Assembly (NCBI RefSeq): GCF_902167145.1
Contig: NC_050098.1
Span: 30,498,501-30,562,500, forward strand
Source of the DNA: Zea mays
Taxonomy: Eukaryota; Streptophyta; Magnoliopsida; Poales; Poaceae
Direction of reading: 5' to 3'
Length of the DNA stretch: 64,000 nt
The first letter of the stretch is position 1. Every line of letters starts with the position of its first letter. Under the pieces are notes generated by a model. That model made no database searches and had not been told where the DNA came from. It saw only the letters and a list, made by a program, of their open reading frames with translations. A program made the position numbers and the translations under genes. This document shows, in pieces, positions 35,468 to 46,562 of this stretch.

Positions 35468-36420
35468 TATTAATTACGAGTTATTAGCAAGCTAATTATT
35501 AGCAGCTAGTGGATCTAAACATAGTCTTAGTGTTTATTTTCCAGCTAGCTAATTTTCAATAGGAGGTCGTTTGGAGCCACATAATAATATGTGGTTGGAT
35601 AATGAGTTAGAGGTGTGCTCCTCCACTCCTAGGATTAGTGCTGCTATGATATTCGTGTCGGTTAAATTTTGTTAAGTTTAAATAGGTTTGTAGAAAATAT
35701 TAGCAATATTTTTATTTTCAAATAAGCTTATTATGAATACAGATTCAATAATTTATCTAATGTAAATGTAAATATTTTCTTATATTGGCCTATCCAAGTT
35801 ATACTGATTCACATACACTTGTTCTTGTCGTATGGACTTCTAACTAATATGCATGTCACTTAGATAACCCTGGTAGTATGCGAGGTATCCTTGGGGACCT
35901 TGAACAATCCACTTTTATAACTGTGGGATGACAATATTGCAGTATTACAATAGCTGTATACCAAAATATATTAGATTAGATTTGAACATTCCAAAGTATT
36001 ATGGCCATAATCTATGAACTATTTATTCAAATATTACAAACCATAGGTTTTGTATTAACAAATCGAGTAGAGTAGCATATTCTACATAATTGCACATCAT
36101 GCAAAAGCTCATCCCGCCCAAAGATGATATACAAACACACCTTTGTATTATTGGTGCTCCTCATCAAAAGCCTTCATGCAACACAAACAAAGGTCCACAT
36201 ACTGTTGGAGTTCACCTACAAAAGGGGTTAACAAACCCTAAGTACTAGATTATACTCCATAAGACTTATCGGGCAAAAGAAAAGACACCAAGGATATGGA
36301 GTCTTAAAGGGTTACAAGGTGGTATGAAGCAAGTATCAAGAATAACTTTGCAAAGAAAGATTACTCTAAGTGGATCCTTGCTTTCAAGTGTTATTTCAAA
36401 ATTGAATCATTATCAGTATC
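35468..36420. other. A+T-rich intergenic DNA, no gene seen
   Basis: About 950 bases with no long frame, RNA gene or clear repeat. The last five bases, GTATC, are the duplicated target of the next element. Confidence 0.5.
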
Positions 36421-37063
36421 TGTTGGGGACCTTCGGCATCCGAAGGTCCTCAAAAACAGGATTTAATAGTGTTTCTGGAGTATAATGTGTGAACAGGTAT
36501 CTTCGGACTCAAGTCAGGCATCACAGTAGACCAGAATAATACGAAGGTTGGTGAAGCGCCGAAGGTGTAAGCAGGAAAGCTTCGGCGTGACAGCAGCAGG
36601 TGAAACCGACTTAAAGATGAAAAGGCTATTTAGACCTCGACAGATTACTATAGAATTATTATCGAGTGTAAAGGGCATTAATGTAATTTTGCACGGGCTG
36701 CGTCCCGTGCCTATAAATAGGTGAACAGTACTCCCGTACTGTTCACGCTGACTTGGCATTCGCTTTTTGCGTCACGCTTGTACTATCATCTCCTTCCAGT
36801 TGAAGGTACACTTGTAATTCAACGATATTTCTGTTTATGCTTAATAATAATACATAATTGTTCATGTTGTCATTTATATTCCTTACATTTCACCCTTCGT
36901 CATTATATAATGAATTTGTGAAGGTATACCCTTCATAACCTTCGTCCGAAAACCATTATACCCTAAGGGAAATAATGTTTCGAAGGACGAAGGACTTTAA
37001 CGATTAACATTTTCTATGTTGTCTTGTTCTTAACTCATAGCATTTGAGAACAAGTCCCCAACA
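36421..37063 (+). repeat. 5' LTR of the young element
   Basis: TGTTGGGGACC to CCCCAACA, 643 bp. TATA box CTATAAATAG at 36711-36720. The start and end contain the short inverted pair TGTTGGGGAC / GTCCCCAACA. Confidence 0.96.
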
Positions 37064-37075
37064 TTGGCGCCCACC
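37064..37075 (+). promoter_or_regulatory. primer binding site
   Basis: TTGGCGCCCACC immediately after the 5' LTR. A TGGCGCC core is common in Ty3 Tat elements; the exact tRNA was not determined. Confidence 0.6.
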
Positions 37076-37137
37076 TCCGGTGAACTCACTTCCACTCTGA
37101 GTTTTTTGAACACCTTCGGCGATCATAAACCTTCGTT

Positions 37138-38655
37138 ATGGCGCCGAAGAAGGCTTCAGCAACTGGGGCTGCAGCTCTGCAACCACTGGACCACAATCAG
37201 GAGACAGTCTCCCTGCGGGAGGCCCGAAGCCAGAAAAGGAAGGCTGTCAGCCCGACACCACCAGAGGACGAGATAGATCAAGAAATCAGAGATATGGAGA
37301 TGCTTCATCAACAAGTACAGAGGAAGAAAGAAAAGATGGCCAGGCTAGCTGAACTGCAGAGGCAGATAGACGAAGCTTCTGACGAAGTTTGTCATCTTGC
37401 TCAGGATGAGCAACACCGAAGGCCTCAGTACCAAGACCTTCATCAGAAGGGTTTTCCCAACGAAGATGACTGGTATGACAATTTCCATCATGGGAATTTT
37501 GTTTTTGATGATGCTTCTCCTCTATCCGCTGAGCTGTAGGCTACACCTTGGCCTCCGTCCTACAAGCCGCCTCAGCTTCCCGTATTCGATGGCCACTCAG
37601 ACCCGAAGCAGTTTTTAATGAGCTACGAAGCAACAGAATCTTCGTATGGGGGAAATGCTTCAGTCATGGCCAAATCTTTCGTTATGGCTGTCAGGAGTGT
37701 TGCTCAAACCTGGTATTCCTCCCTTCGACCAGGAACGATCACTTCATGGCAGAAGCTGAAGGACTTGTTGTTAACTAGCTTCCAAGGATTTCAGACGAAG
37801 CCGGTCACTGCTCAGGCTCTGTTCCAGTGCACCCAGGATCACGAAGAATACCTTCAGGCGTATGTCCGAAGGTTCTTGCGTTTGAGGGCACAGGCACCAA
37901 CGGTGCCCAATGAAATTGTCATTGAGGCCATGATCAAGGGGCTTCGGCCAGGACCGTCAGCTCAGTACTTCGCTAGGAAGCCTCCTCAAACTTTGGAGAA
38001 GCTGCTCCAGAAGATGGACGAGTACATTTGAGCCGATAATGATTTTCGCCAAAGAAGGGAGGAGGCTTTCAGGTTTTCTGAAATGACCAGGGGCTTCGGA
38101 GGGAGGTTCTACCCGAGGCACGTAAGATCAATTCATAACTCTACACAAAATGATGATAGAGGAAGCCAACAGCAAAGGCCACAATGTTCCTCACAGGCTT
38201 CGGGGCAACAGCAAAGCTCCTTCCGACCACCAGCTCCAAGAGGCAGAGGCGCCAGGGGCTTTGGAGGAAGATTTGGCGATCAACCGAGAAGAATCTTTTG
38301 CTTATTCTGCGGTGAGAACAAAGGCCATACTACCAGGATGTGCCATGTTACTATTCAGAAGCAAAAGGAAATAGCTGAAGCAGCAGCACAACAAGCTCAG
38401 CCGAAGCAGGTCATGCATACAGCTTCGTATCATTCGCCCTACATCCCAGAATATGTGGGCAATCATCCTGCAGTTTCTGTTGCTTCGGCGAGTCAGCCTC
38501 AAGCTTCCTGGCAACAGCCTCCGCCTCCACCTCCGTTGCAACAAGGCCAGCAGCCAGAAGGGAGCCAGTATGCTCCACACCAGAGGGATTTCAGAGAGCA
38601 GTCCGAAGCTCGTACAGTCAATAGCACTGTGCCAGAGTCAAAGCACATCTATTGA
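37138..38655 (+). pseudogene. gag of the young element, two nonsense codons
   Basis: One frame of 506 codons from ATG 37138 to TGA/TAA region at 38655, interrupted by TAG 37537-37539 and TGA 38029-38031. N-terminus is Lys/Glu-rich with a short coiled coil (DMEMLHQQVQRKKEKMARLA). The Retrotrans_gag core follows after the first stop (PVFDGHSDPKQFLMSYEATE, then TWYSSLRPGTITSWQKLKDL). The C-terminal part has an RG-rich basic stretch, a zinc knuckle CLFCGENKGHTTRMC (one residue longer than CX2CX4HX4C), and a Gln/Pro-rich tail. No protease or pol follows. Packages RNA in intact relatives; this copy would give only a 133-residue N-terminal fragment. Confidence 0.9.
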
Positions 38656-39591
38656 CAAATATCCTACCTTAATAGCAATCTTTTTCATTCAGTTTTATTT
38701 TCTGTAATAAAGGACATTGTTTAGGTTTCATGTAATTAGTTTCGTTGATTCCTACAAGGAAAATATATTTTCTTCACAGGCTTATATTGATTAAAGTTCA
38801 AAGACTTGTGATAACAAAGAGGACCTTCGAAGCAACAACAAGTCGTTCTAAGGAACGCAGAGTAAGTTTGCCGAAGTCACAAAAAAGTCGTTCCAAAGGG
38901 AGCGCAGTGTAAGTTTTCTGCTCCAAAGTCATTCCAAAGGGAATGCAGAGCATACAGCGAAAAGTCAACGCTGATACCGCCTAAGTAAAAGGCGAAGCGC
39001 GAAAAGTCAACGCGAATACCGCTGAAAGTAAAAGGCGAAGAAGCTCCTAAGGGAGGCTTACAACGAAAAATAAACGCTGATTCCGCTGAAGTAAAAGGCG
39101 AAGAAGCTCCTAAGGGAGGCTTATAAAAGATTGTGTTTTATTGCAGGGATGCGTATGTATCTTCGGAATAAACATCATCTCACATAACATAACACCATCG
39201 CATCATTTCGCATAGCATAAGCATCATACATCATTTTGCACATGGCACAAGAGGTGGACACATTATCAATCTACAGAAGAACGCTTTGAAAAAAGGGAGA
39301 AATCATAGTCACAAAAAGATACATCATTGATCTTCGGAAGTGTAGCTTCGGAAAATATTTTCACGAAGCCTGGATATTATTCATCAGAACATTGGATATT
39401 GTTGTGACAAAGAAGAATTCTTCTTCACGAAGCATGAAAAGAAGGGAAGGTGTTTTTTCGTCAAAGACTCAAAAGCGGTACGTGTAAAGTTTCATGCATC
39501 GTAAAGAATTGACTAACAAAAATAGGTATATTACATTTGGGGTTACAAAATGTTACAGTATATTACATTTCAGAAGTTTTCACAAAAATAC
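38656..39591. repeat. non-coding spacer with two tandem-repeat arrays
   Basis: Array one (about 38841-38953): three units with GTCGTTCYAAAGGRAYGCAG-like cores, period near 46-50. Array two (about 38956-39126): three units with AAGTCAACGCTGATACCGC and TAAAAGGCGAAGAAGCTCC. The remainder to 39591 has no gene. Confidence 0.8.
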
Positions 39592-42500
39592 TTAATCTTC
39601 TCTCAAAACGACTTCTGCAGCCTCGTTCAGGAGCCGATTGACGACTTCGTCCATAATATCTTCAGCCATCTTTTTAATTTCGTCGTCTCCTTTCGGCTGA
39701 GGGCCCGAAGACGCTTTAGCAGGATCTGAAGTAAGACAGGATACGGCTACATTGCTATTACAAATCGCAAACAAATCTTAAAGCCTAAGATTACAACACA
39801 ATAAAAACTATTAGTTAATACCTAATTGACCTTCGGCCTCTGCGCTCTTTTCAGCAGCCTCAGCTACTTCTCTAGCATCGTGAATGCCCTTTTCACTTCT
39901 TCGAATAATTTCTCCGGCCATTTCTCGGCCACCATTATCCCAGATATCGGTAAAAAATTTTCCACCAATTATACTAGCTTCGGCCGAAGGATCTCTTGCA
40001 TCTTCAAAGGACAAAGCAGCTTCGGATTGTGCTAAAATTTTTACATGTTCGCAGCCCTTTTTCTCTAAGATGGTGGCAATCCCTCTGGCACCAGAGAAGG
40101 CACATATATCTCCTCGGCTATTTAAAATTTCTTCGAAGGCCTCAGATTCGTGGTCGATCCATTCGATGGGACCTTCGGGATTGCCTCTCGTAAAGTTTTC
40201 TTCGCTTGAGAAGGCGCCGACCCTGGCGAAGCTAGATTTTAACTTCTTAACACACTCTATAGATTTGTTATAGCATCTCTTTCTGGACGAACGAAGCTCT
40301 TCAACAGTTATTTCTAGGTGATCGGCCCATTGGTCGCTGAATTCTCGCTTTGTTTCTTCAAGTATGCGTTCTTCCTTGGCTCTGGCCAGTTGTTTCCGAA
40401 GATCTTCAATTTCGCGCTTCTGAGCTTCAGCTTGACCTTTAAAAGCAGCTTCGTCTTCCTTTATTTTATTTATCAATGAGTGTAATATTTTATCTTTTTC
40501 AAGACCTTCGTTCCTCAGTTCAATAACTTCGGAACGAAGGTTGCTCAGGGCTATAGAACACCCTTCGTCTTCAGCATCTTTCTGTGCCCTGAGGGCATTG
40601 CTAAGTATCAGGCCCTGCAAAGAGAAATATGTGTGCGTCAATAGGTTTAAACAAACGAAAAATTTTGGACTCAACAAAAAATACAAGGATTTTATTTGTC
40701 GCACCTTTAAACTATTGTAAGCCAGGCTGTCGGCCAGATCGTTCTTCGATAGCACCGAGAGCCCGTCTTCTAAAGTTGGGAATCCGAAGCTCTTGCTCAT
40801 CTCCCGACAGACAGAAATTTCCTTGCTGTCGGGGAGACAATACAAGAAGTCTTCTTCTCCACTGCCATTGAATATTAACGCCCCCTTTGGATATTTCAGT
40901 TTTTGGGCGTAGTGCTGGGCCTCTTGCTCTTCTTTTTCTGATAGTTTTTTCCCCGAAGCATGACGAACAATATAATCACGAACTTTGGGGGATGCTTCGG
41001 GGGCAATGACACCGGTTTCTTCAACTTCGGCTTCAGTCTCTTGCCCTGGAGCTTTAGAACCAGAAATTTCAGTTGTTGTTTCAGGAATGACAGTAGCCCT
41101 CTTCGGAGGTGTGCTTGAAGATTTGATCGTTTCCAGTACATCTAGCACATTAGCCATTCTCTTTCTTTTCGGAGTCACTGCTGGCACTTTTTGATTTTTT
41201 ACTGTCTCAATGTTTGCTGCAGGACTCAAAACTTCTGATGTTTTGGATCCCTCAGTTGCTTCTTTTACCTCTTCCATTTTTTCTGTGGACGGCGCTTCGG
41301 CCTTCTCTTTCGTTTCTGATAACAAAATCTTTGATTGTTCCAATTTTATCTTTGTTGGCACTTCGGCCGTTTCTGCGACTTCTGGCAGCAAGGTTGGCTC
41401 GGTTGGTTTTTCAGCTTCGGTGTCCGAAGAAGTTTCTCTGGTAAACTCAGGCACCGAAGCTGGTTCAATATAGCGCGGCCGATGTGTAAGGACCTTTATC
41501 TTCTTTCTTTTCGGTTCTGGCTCGCTAGGAGCAGTTGCAGCTTCTTCTTTTGCAGAGGTTGTGTTTTTTCTCTTCTGCCTTCGAATGGGATAGCAATAGT
41601 CAGGGTAGACAAACCCGATTGCATCAAATACTCGATTCAGCCTCTTCTTTTTTCGGCCTCCGAAGGCTGCTGACATTGCAGTGTCTTCGGCCTTCGAATA
41701 AGCCCCAAGCAGTTCATCACTTAAATTTTCAATACTTTTTAACCAGTCATCATCTGGCTCAACGAATTTATCTCCAAATTTAAAAGTGTACTTCAACCTG
41801 ATAAGTCCACCTTCGTCGGCCTCTTTTACGGTCTCTTGTGGCATTTCCCATTTCTCCGCGAGCGGCCATACCCTGAAGGCAATATGCTCTTGTACTAAGT
41901 CTCTCGTTCCAATGAAAGAGCAGACTGCGCTGAAGGCCCTCTGGCATTCTTCGGCAGCTTCATTCATTTCAACCTTCGGCCTCCGAAGGCCGAAGCTTTG
42001 CCAAATAGGGCGCATAATTATACCTTTGATATCTTCTCGTATTGTCAGATCATTCTTCACATAAAACCATTCTGTCATCCAGTCACCGGGCCATCTCTTC
42101 CGAAAGGTTGGCACGGGGCAGCTTGACCCGGACCGAGAAACGAAACTGTAGCAGCCAAAATTATTGTGATACTGTTCCTTACCCCAAGGTTTTGTCTCGT
42201 ATGATAATTCGTGTATATTACAGAAGCTTTTTGCATCAGGCTTCAGACCTTGGCTTCTCACGGCCCACACGAAGATATTCAGCTTTATAATTGCCTCGGG
42301 GGTAAGTTGATGGAGATAGATTTCGAATATTTTCAGCACCTCCACAACGAAGCTGCTCAAGGGAAATCGCAGTCCAGCTTTCAAAAAGCTTCGGTACACT
42401 ACGACTTCATTCTCTTCGGGATGTGGGCAAGTTTTTTCCCCTTCGTCCGCCCTCACAATGGACAAATCCCGGAAATACTTTCCTCTCATATTGACAAGAT

Positions 42501-42747
42501 GATTTTCTTTGATAGTTGATTTACCATAAACTGAATGGCTTGGTCGCCAGGGACGATCTTCGGAGTCTTCACCACCACTGTCCACATCATAGCTGTCACT
42601 GTCACCAGTATCCTCAGACAAACCTTCCAGAATCTCCTTGGTGATTTTTTCTGTGTTGGTCTTTGACATCGCTATAAGAAACCCCAAATTTTTCTCTTCG
42701 TCGAGGCTCAGCTTCGTCTCAGCAGCAGTCTTCTTATCTTCGGACAT
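39592..42747 (-). CDS. antisense three-exon gene of the young element, PF04195-like domain plus coiled coil
   Basis: Exons 42747-40705, 40614-39822 and 39725-39592. Introns are 40615-40704 (90 bp, AAAG/GTGCGA...TTTGCAG/GG) and 39726-39821 (96 bp, TTAG/GTATTA...ACTTCAG/AT). Both joins keep frame and give 989 residues. Intron 1 is itself an open multiple of three, so an unspliced read also stays open. Start is ATG 42747; the frame is open four codons further only through a GTG. Residues: acidic N-terminus; domain about 110-240 (VYRSFLKAGLRFPLSSF, LTPEAIIKLNIFVWAVRSQG) of the putative gypsy-type transposon family; basic nuclear-signal-like GRKKKRLNRVF and EPKRKKIKVL; Pro/Glu-rich middle; long coiled coil (SEVIELRNEGLEKDKILHSL onward) ending in a Glu-rich tail. 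It has no stop or frameshift, unlike gag on the other strand. Molecular function is unknown. Confidence 0.85.
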
Positions 42748-42890
42748 CTTCGGAGACACTAAAAAACTATTTTCAAAGCCGAAGCTTCAAAACTAAAAGC
42801 TTAGCAAATCGTAGTGCACAAGAGCTAAAAATTGAGTGAGCGGGAGCAGTTGACCAGAGAGCGTGTCAAATGCGTTTGCGGTATGGCCGT

Positions 42891-42897
42891 ATTTATA
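42891..42897 (-). promoter_or_regulatory. TATA box of the antisense gene
   Basis: TATAAAT on the minus strand within GTATAAATAC, 144 bases upstream of ATG 42747. It lies inside the element and outside both LTRs, so the gene appears to have its own promoter. Confidence 0.7.
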
Positions 42898-43053
42898 CGC
42901 CAAGTGCGTTGAAAATTGAAAGACCCCGCTTGTCAGTGAATGTTGCTATTCTAGCAAAGGGAAGGTGTTTTTTCGGACCTTCGGCGTAAAGCCTTCGTCC
43001 AGGTCGCAATCTAAATTTATTATTTTGAACAAATTAATATTGCGAGGGGCTAC

Positions 43054-43696
43054 TGTTGGGGACCTTCGGCATCCGAAGGTCCTCAAAAACAGGATTTAAT
43101 AGTGTTTCTGGAGTATAATGTGTGAACAGGTATCTTCGGACTCAAGTCAGGCATCACAGTAGACCAGAATAATACGAAGGTTGGTGAAGCGCCGACGGTG
43201 TAAGCAGGAAAGCTTCGGCGTGACAGCAGCAGGTGAAACCGACTTAAAGATGAAAAGGCTATTTAGACCTCGACAGATTACTATAGAATTATTATCGAGT
43301 GTAAAGGGCATTAATGTAATTTTGCACGGGCTGCGTCCCGTGCCTATAAATAGGTGAACAGTACTCCCGTACTGTTCACGCTGACTTGGCATTCGCTTTT
43401 TGCGTCACGCTTGTACTATCATCTCCTTCCAGTTGAAGGTACACTTGTAATTCAACGATATTTCTGTTTATGCTTAATAATAATACATAATTGTTCATGT
43501 TGTCATTTATATTCCTTACATTTCACCCTTCGTCATTATATAATGAATTTGTGAAGGTATACCCTTCATAACCTTCGTCCGAAAACCATTATACCCTAAG
43601 GGAAATAATGTTTCGAAGGACGAAGGACTTTAACGATTAACATTTTCTATGTTGTCTTGTTCTTAACTCATAGCATTTGAGAACAAGTCCCCAACA
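43054..43696 (+). repeat. 3' LTR of the young element
   Basis: 643 bp, identical to the 5' LTR by eye except C at 43196 (A at 36563). Preceded by GCGAGGGGCTAC and followed by target duplicate GTATC. Confidence 0.96.
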
Positions 43697-43935
43697 GTAT
43701 CCAATTTACACCTAATATAAATCGACCACTTCATTAAGAATTACAACTCATGTTCATAAGTACCATTGTTCCATTGATTTAACTATGATGACAGTGTTAG
43801 GATCAAAGGGTTCTTATCCAAAAGACGATGATTCAAATCGATGTACATCCATTTGGATGAACCTCATGATATATGTAGGTCTTTGACGTACATATATCAA
43901 CCATTGCTTCAAATCATTCAAAATGACAAGCACCA

Positions 43936-45488
43936 TGATGCCTAAGAGAGGGATGAATTAGGCAATTTAGAACTCTACTACTAAAATATGGCCTCTAATT
44001 TACAAACTAATAAAAACATATGCAAGAAATAAACTATCTAAAAGTGCAATCAATGTTTTGCTAGATGTGTGGCTATATCTAATACAAAAGGTTATGCAAC
44101 CTATGTTCCATTCGTATCAACTAGCCTATCAACTAAGATAGGAAGGTAAACCATATGACCTAAGTACATAATGTAATACAAAAGGTAAGGAATGATAAAG
44201 ATGCAAACTCTCGTTCTATAGCGCCAGTATTTATTATCGAGGTTTTGAGAAGCGCGCAAGCTTCCCCTAGTCCTCGTAGTACCCCACACATGGGTAGCCC
44301 ACAAGCTCCCGGCCAGGTAACTTCGTAGATAGCCCCAAGCCTTTTCCACGTGCATGTGGTGCTCTAATTTTGGCCTCTCTCAAATGATCCCCATCATTAC
44401 CACTATCAAGCTTAAGACTAAAATGTCGTGGGGTTTGTTCTCTCTAGTACATGGTGGTGGCCACACCATAAACATAGTTGGTGTGATCTTGTAGGACAAT
44501 TGCCCCTCTCAGTATAACTATAATGGTGTGCACAAGCACTGAGGGATTTTAGGATGTCTAACCACACTTCTAGTCACTAGGGATAAACCTAGACTAAATG
44601 CTAATACACCAGTCTAAGTAACCTAAGCACTTTACAAAAGCACTTACGCTAATCATCAAATGATCTCCCTAAGCACTTGGGTGTCTAGAGCTATAAGAAT
44701 GGAGTCTCAACTCTCTAGCAATGCTTCTCAACTCCAACACCCATCAAATGGCTGATTGGGGTCATATATATAGCCCTAAGTCCAAAAGCAGCCGTTGGAA
44801 GCAGTATAGAAATCCCGCGTACTTACTAGAACTCTGGACCACCCACTAGATAGTATAGTTCATGTCCACATCACTTAGTCGTTGTCGATTGTTGAGTTTT
44901 AGGGTATCTGATGTTATCACTGGACATGTCTATTGCATTAAAACCTCGCTCACATTACTTTGCAATCTAAGTACCCTATTTGGTGGGGGTATCTAGTGTT
45001 ACACTAGACATGTCATGTGCCTTATAGACTTTCCCAAACACGTTGTAGAGCTCTCTGAGTGTTGTATACGGTGCCCCATATGGTGCTATGTATGGTGCAC
45101 ACCTACATGTCTAGTGTACTAAAATTTCTAGTCCTTTGTCCAGTACATGTGCCTCTAATGTTTGGTGACTTATCTGGTGCTGTACCAGACATGTCTAGCA
45201 TTGTTGAGCAATTTGTTTTATTCATTTATTTGCATCCCTTTGTTTGGGCTTCTTCCGTCTTATGTCTTGGGCTCTTGCATGATGTTTGTAGGTCTTCAAT
45301 GAGTCTTCTAATATATTGCTTTGAGGTGTTGATCTTCTTGATCACCATGTTGCCTTTGTCCAAGTTCACGCTGCATCCTTTGCACTATATCCATAAACAC
45401 TAGCAAACAACATTAGTTCAAATGATTATGTTGATCCTTAAACACCAAAATCCATTAATCAAACAGGTCAAGGTCCATTTTCCTTACA
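43936..45488 (-). repeat. copia-like LTR, probably solo
   Basis: On the minus strand it starts TGTAAGGAAAATGGACC at 45488 and ends TTAGGCATCA at 43936. The inner-end pattern (CCTCTCTTAGGCA) resembles Sirevirus-type CCCCCTCTAGGCGACTTTCA. A TATATATA box lies at about 44767-44774. Flanks CACCA and CTACC do not match, so borders or history are uncertain. No coding region. Confidence 0.5.
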
Positions 45489-45550
45489 CTACCTTCTACA
45501 TAAGCCTTATGAGAATGATTGAGATCACAAAATTCATGGATTACTAGATC

Positions 45551-46165
45551 CTAATGAGGGCAACAAAGTCTAATCAACTCAATGCCTAGTTCACTTAGAG
45601 TTGTAACATGGCAGTCATCATCAGAATCAATGACACTTGCAAGCCTATAAGCCTCATCATTATCTATAGTTTGGACATCAACACCATTAGAGATCCTATT
45701 GACATGTCCATGAGAGGTGGATTGAGCATCGGAGGCAAACACTACATCTTTCACATCCACCTTCTGGTCGAGTAATGGAGGGCCATATGGTGCATAATTT
45801 ACCAGTTTTGGTGAATGTCCATGAGAGGTGAGCTCGATGGATACCTTATGTGCAACCACGTCCAGATATTAGAACTATTCATCATCATTAACTACATAAT
45901 TCTGCCACCGATCATTAAAAGTAATCGAGATCATTCGCCTTATAATTCTTTTTGAACCCATATGGATTACACCTTCAACTGAGATATCATCTTCATTTGC
46001 ATGACAATATAATTCCTTTCTAGCTCTAGCAACTGAGTCACTAAACAACCAAGTAATGAATATCACAAACTCACTTTGCATTCCGACAAAGAAATTGTTT
46101 CTATAATCGTCTTTGTCTACACTACTGCCATAATATAAGGTTACTAGATTGCCCATCCTTTTCAT
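45551..46165 (-). pseudogene. remnant resembling the N-terminus of a MULE transposase
   Basis: Two adjacent minus frames. The first (46165-45875) reads LVTLYYGSSVDKDDYRNNFF, FVGMQSEFVIF and ISITFNDRWQNYVVNDDE, similar in style to the N-terminal region of Mutator-like transposases (a YYGG.V element followed by GMQSE). The second (45859-45551) contains an acidic Asp-rich segment (YRLASVIDSDDDCH). The catalytic core is absent. The family call comes from motif memory and is tentative. Confidence 0.4.
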
Positions 46166-46562
46166 ATAGAAACTTAGTACCTTGAAATGAATTTAGATAC
46201 GAATGACTAAATGTAAACTAAATACCATAGAAGTACTAACTATCTAAATAATATCTAACTCAATAAATTTTACCTAATTAACAAACTACACAATATCTTA
46301 CTAAGTAACTAATGACCTAACTAGTAACTGAAGAATAAACTAACAAACTAAATAAGTTCCTAACTAACTTAATAACTAAGTTACTAAACAATTAATTAAT
46401 TAACTTGCTACTAGTAACTAGGTATCTACCTATTTAATAACTACCTAAGGAAATAACTAATACTAACTACTATTGATGAGCTAATTAATACTAATAGATC
46501 ACTAATTGTCTCATAACTAACTAAACCAAGTTACCAACTATCTAATTAAATTACTAAGCTAT
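46166..46562. repeat. low-complexity CTAA-rich tract
   Basis: About 400 bases dominated by irregular ACTAA/TAACTA words. Non-coding. Confidence 0.7.

Larger units (their letters stand above)
36421..43696 (+). mobile_element. complete young non-autonomous Tat/Grande-like Ty3 element, TSD GTATC
   Basis: LTRs 36421-37063 and 43054-43696 (643 bp each) differ at a single base (A 36563 versus C 43196). Flanks are GTATC at 36416-36420 and 43697-43701. Primer site TTGGCGCCCACC follows the left LTR; polypurine GCGAGGGGCTAC precedes the right one. Inside are gag only (37138-38655, two stops), a tandem-repeat spacer, and a large antisense spliced gene (39592-42747). There is no protease, RT, RNase H or integrase, so it must be moved by another element's enzymes. 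LTR size, TGTTGGGGACCTTCGGC start and antisense gene recall maize Grande, whose antisense gene is known as gene 23; this family name is an inference. Confidence 0.9.

Noticed and set aside
36514..36921. Identical pairs of small frames at 36514-36921 and 43147-43554
   Set aside because: They are the same LTR sequence twice, not duplicated genes.
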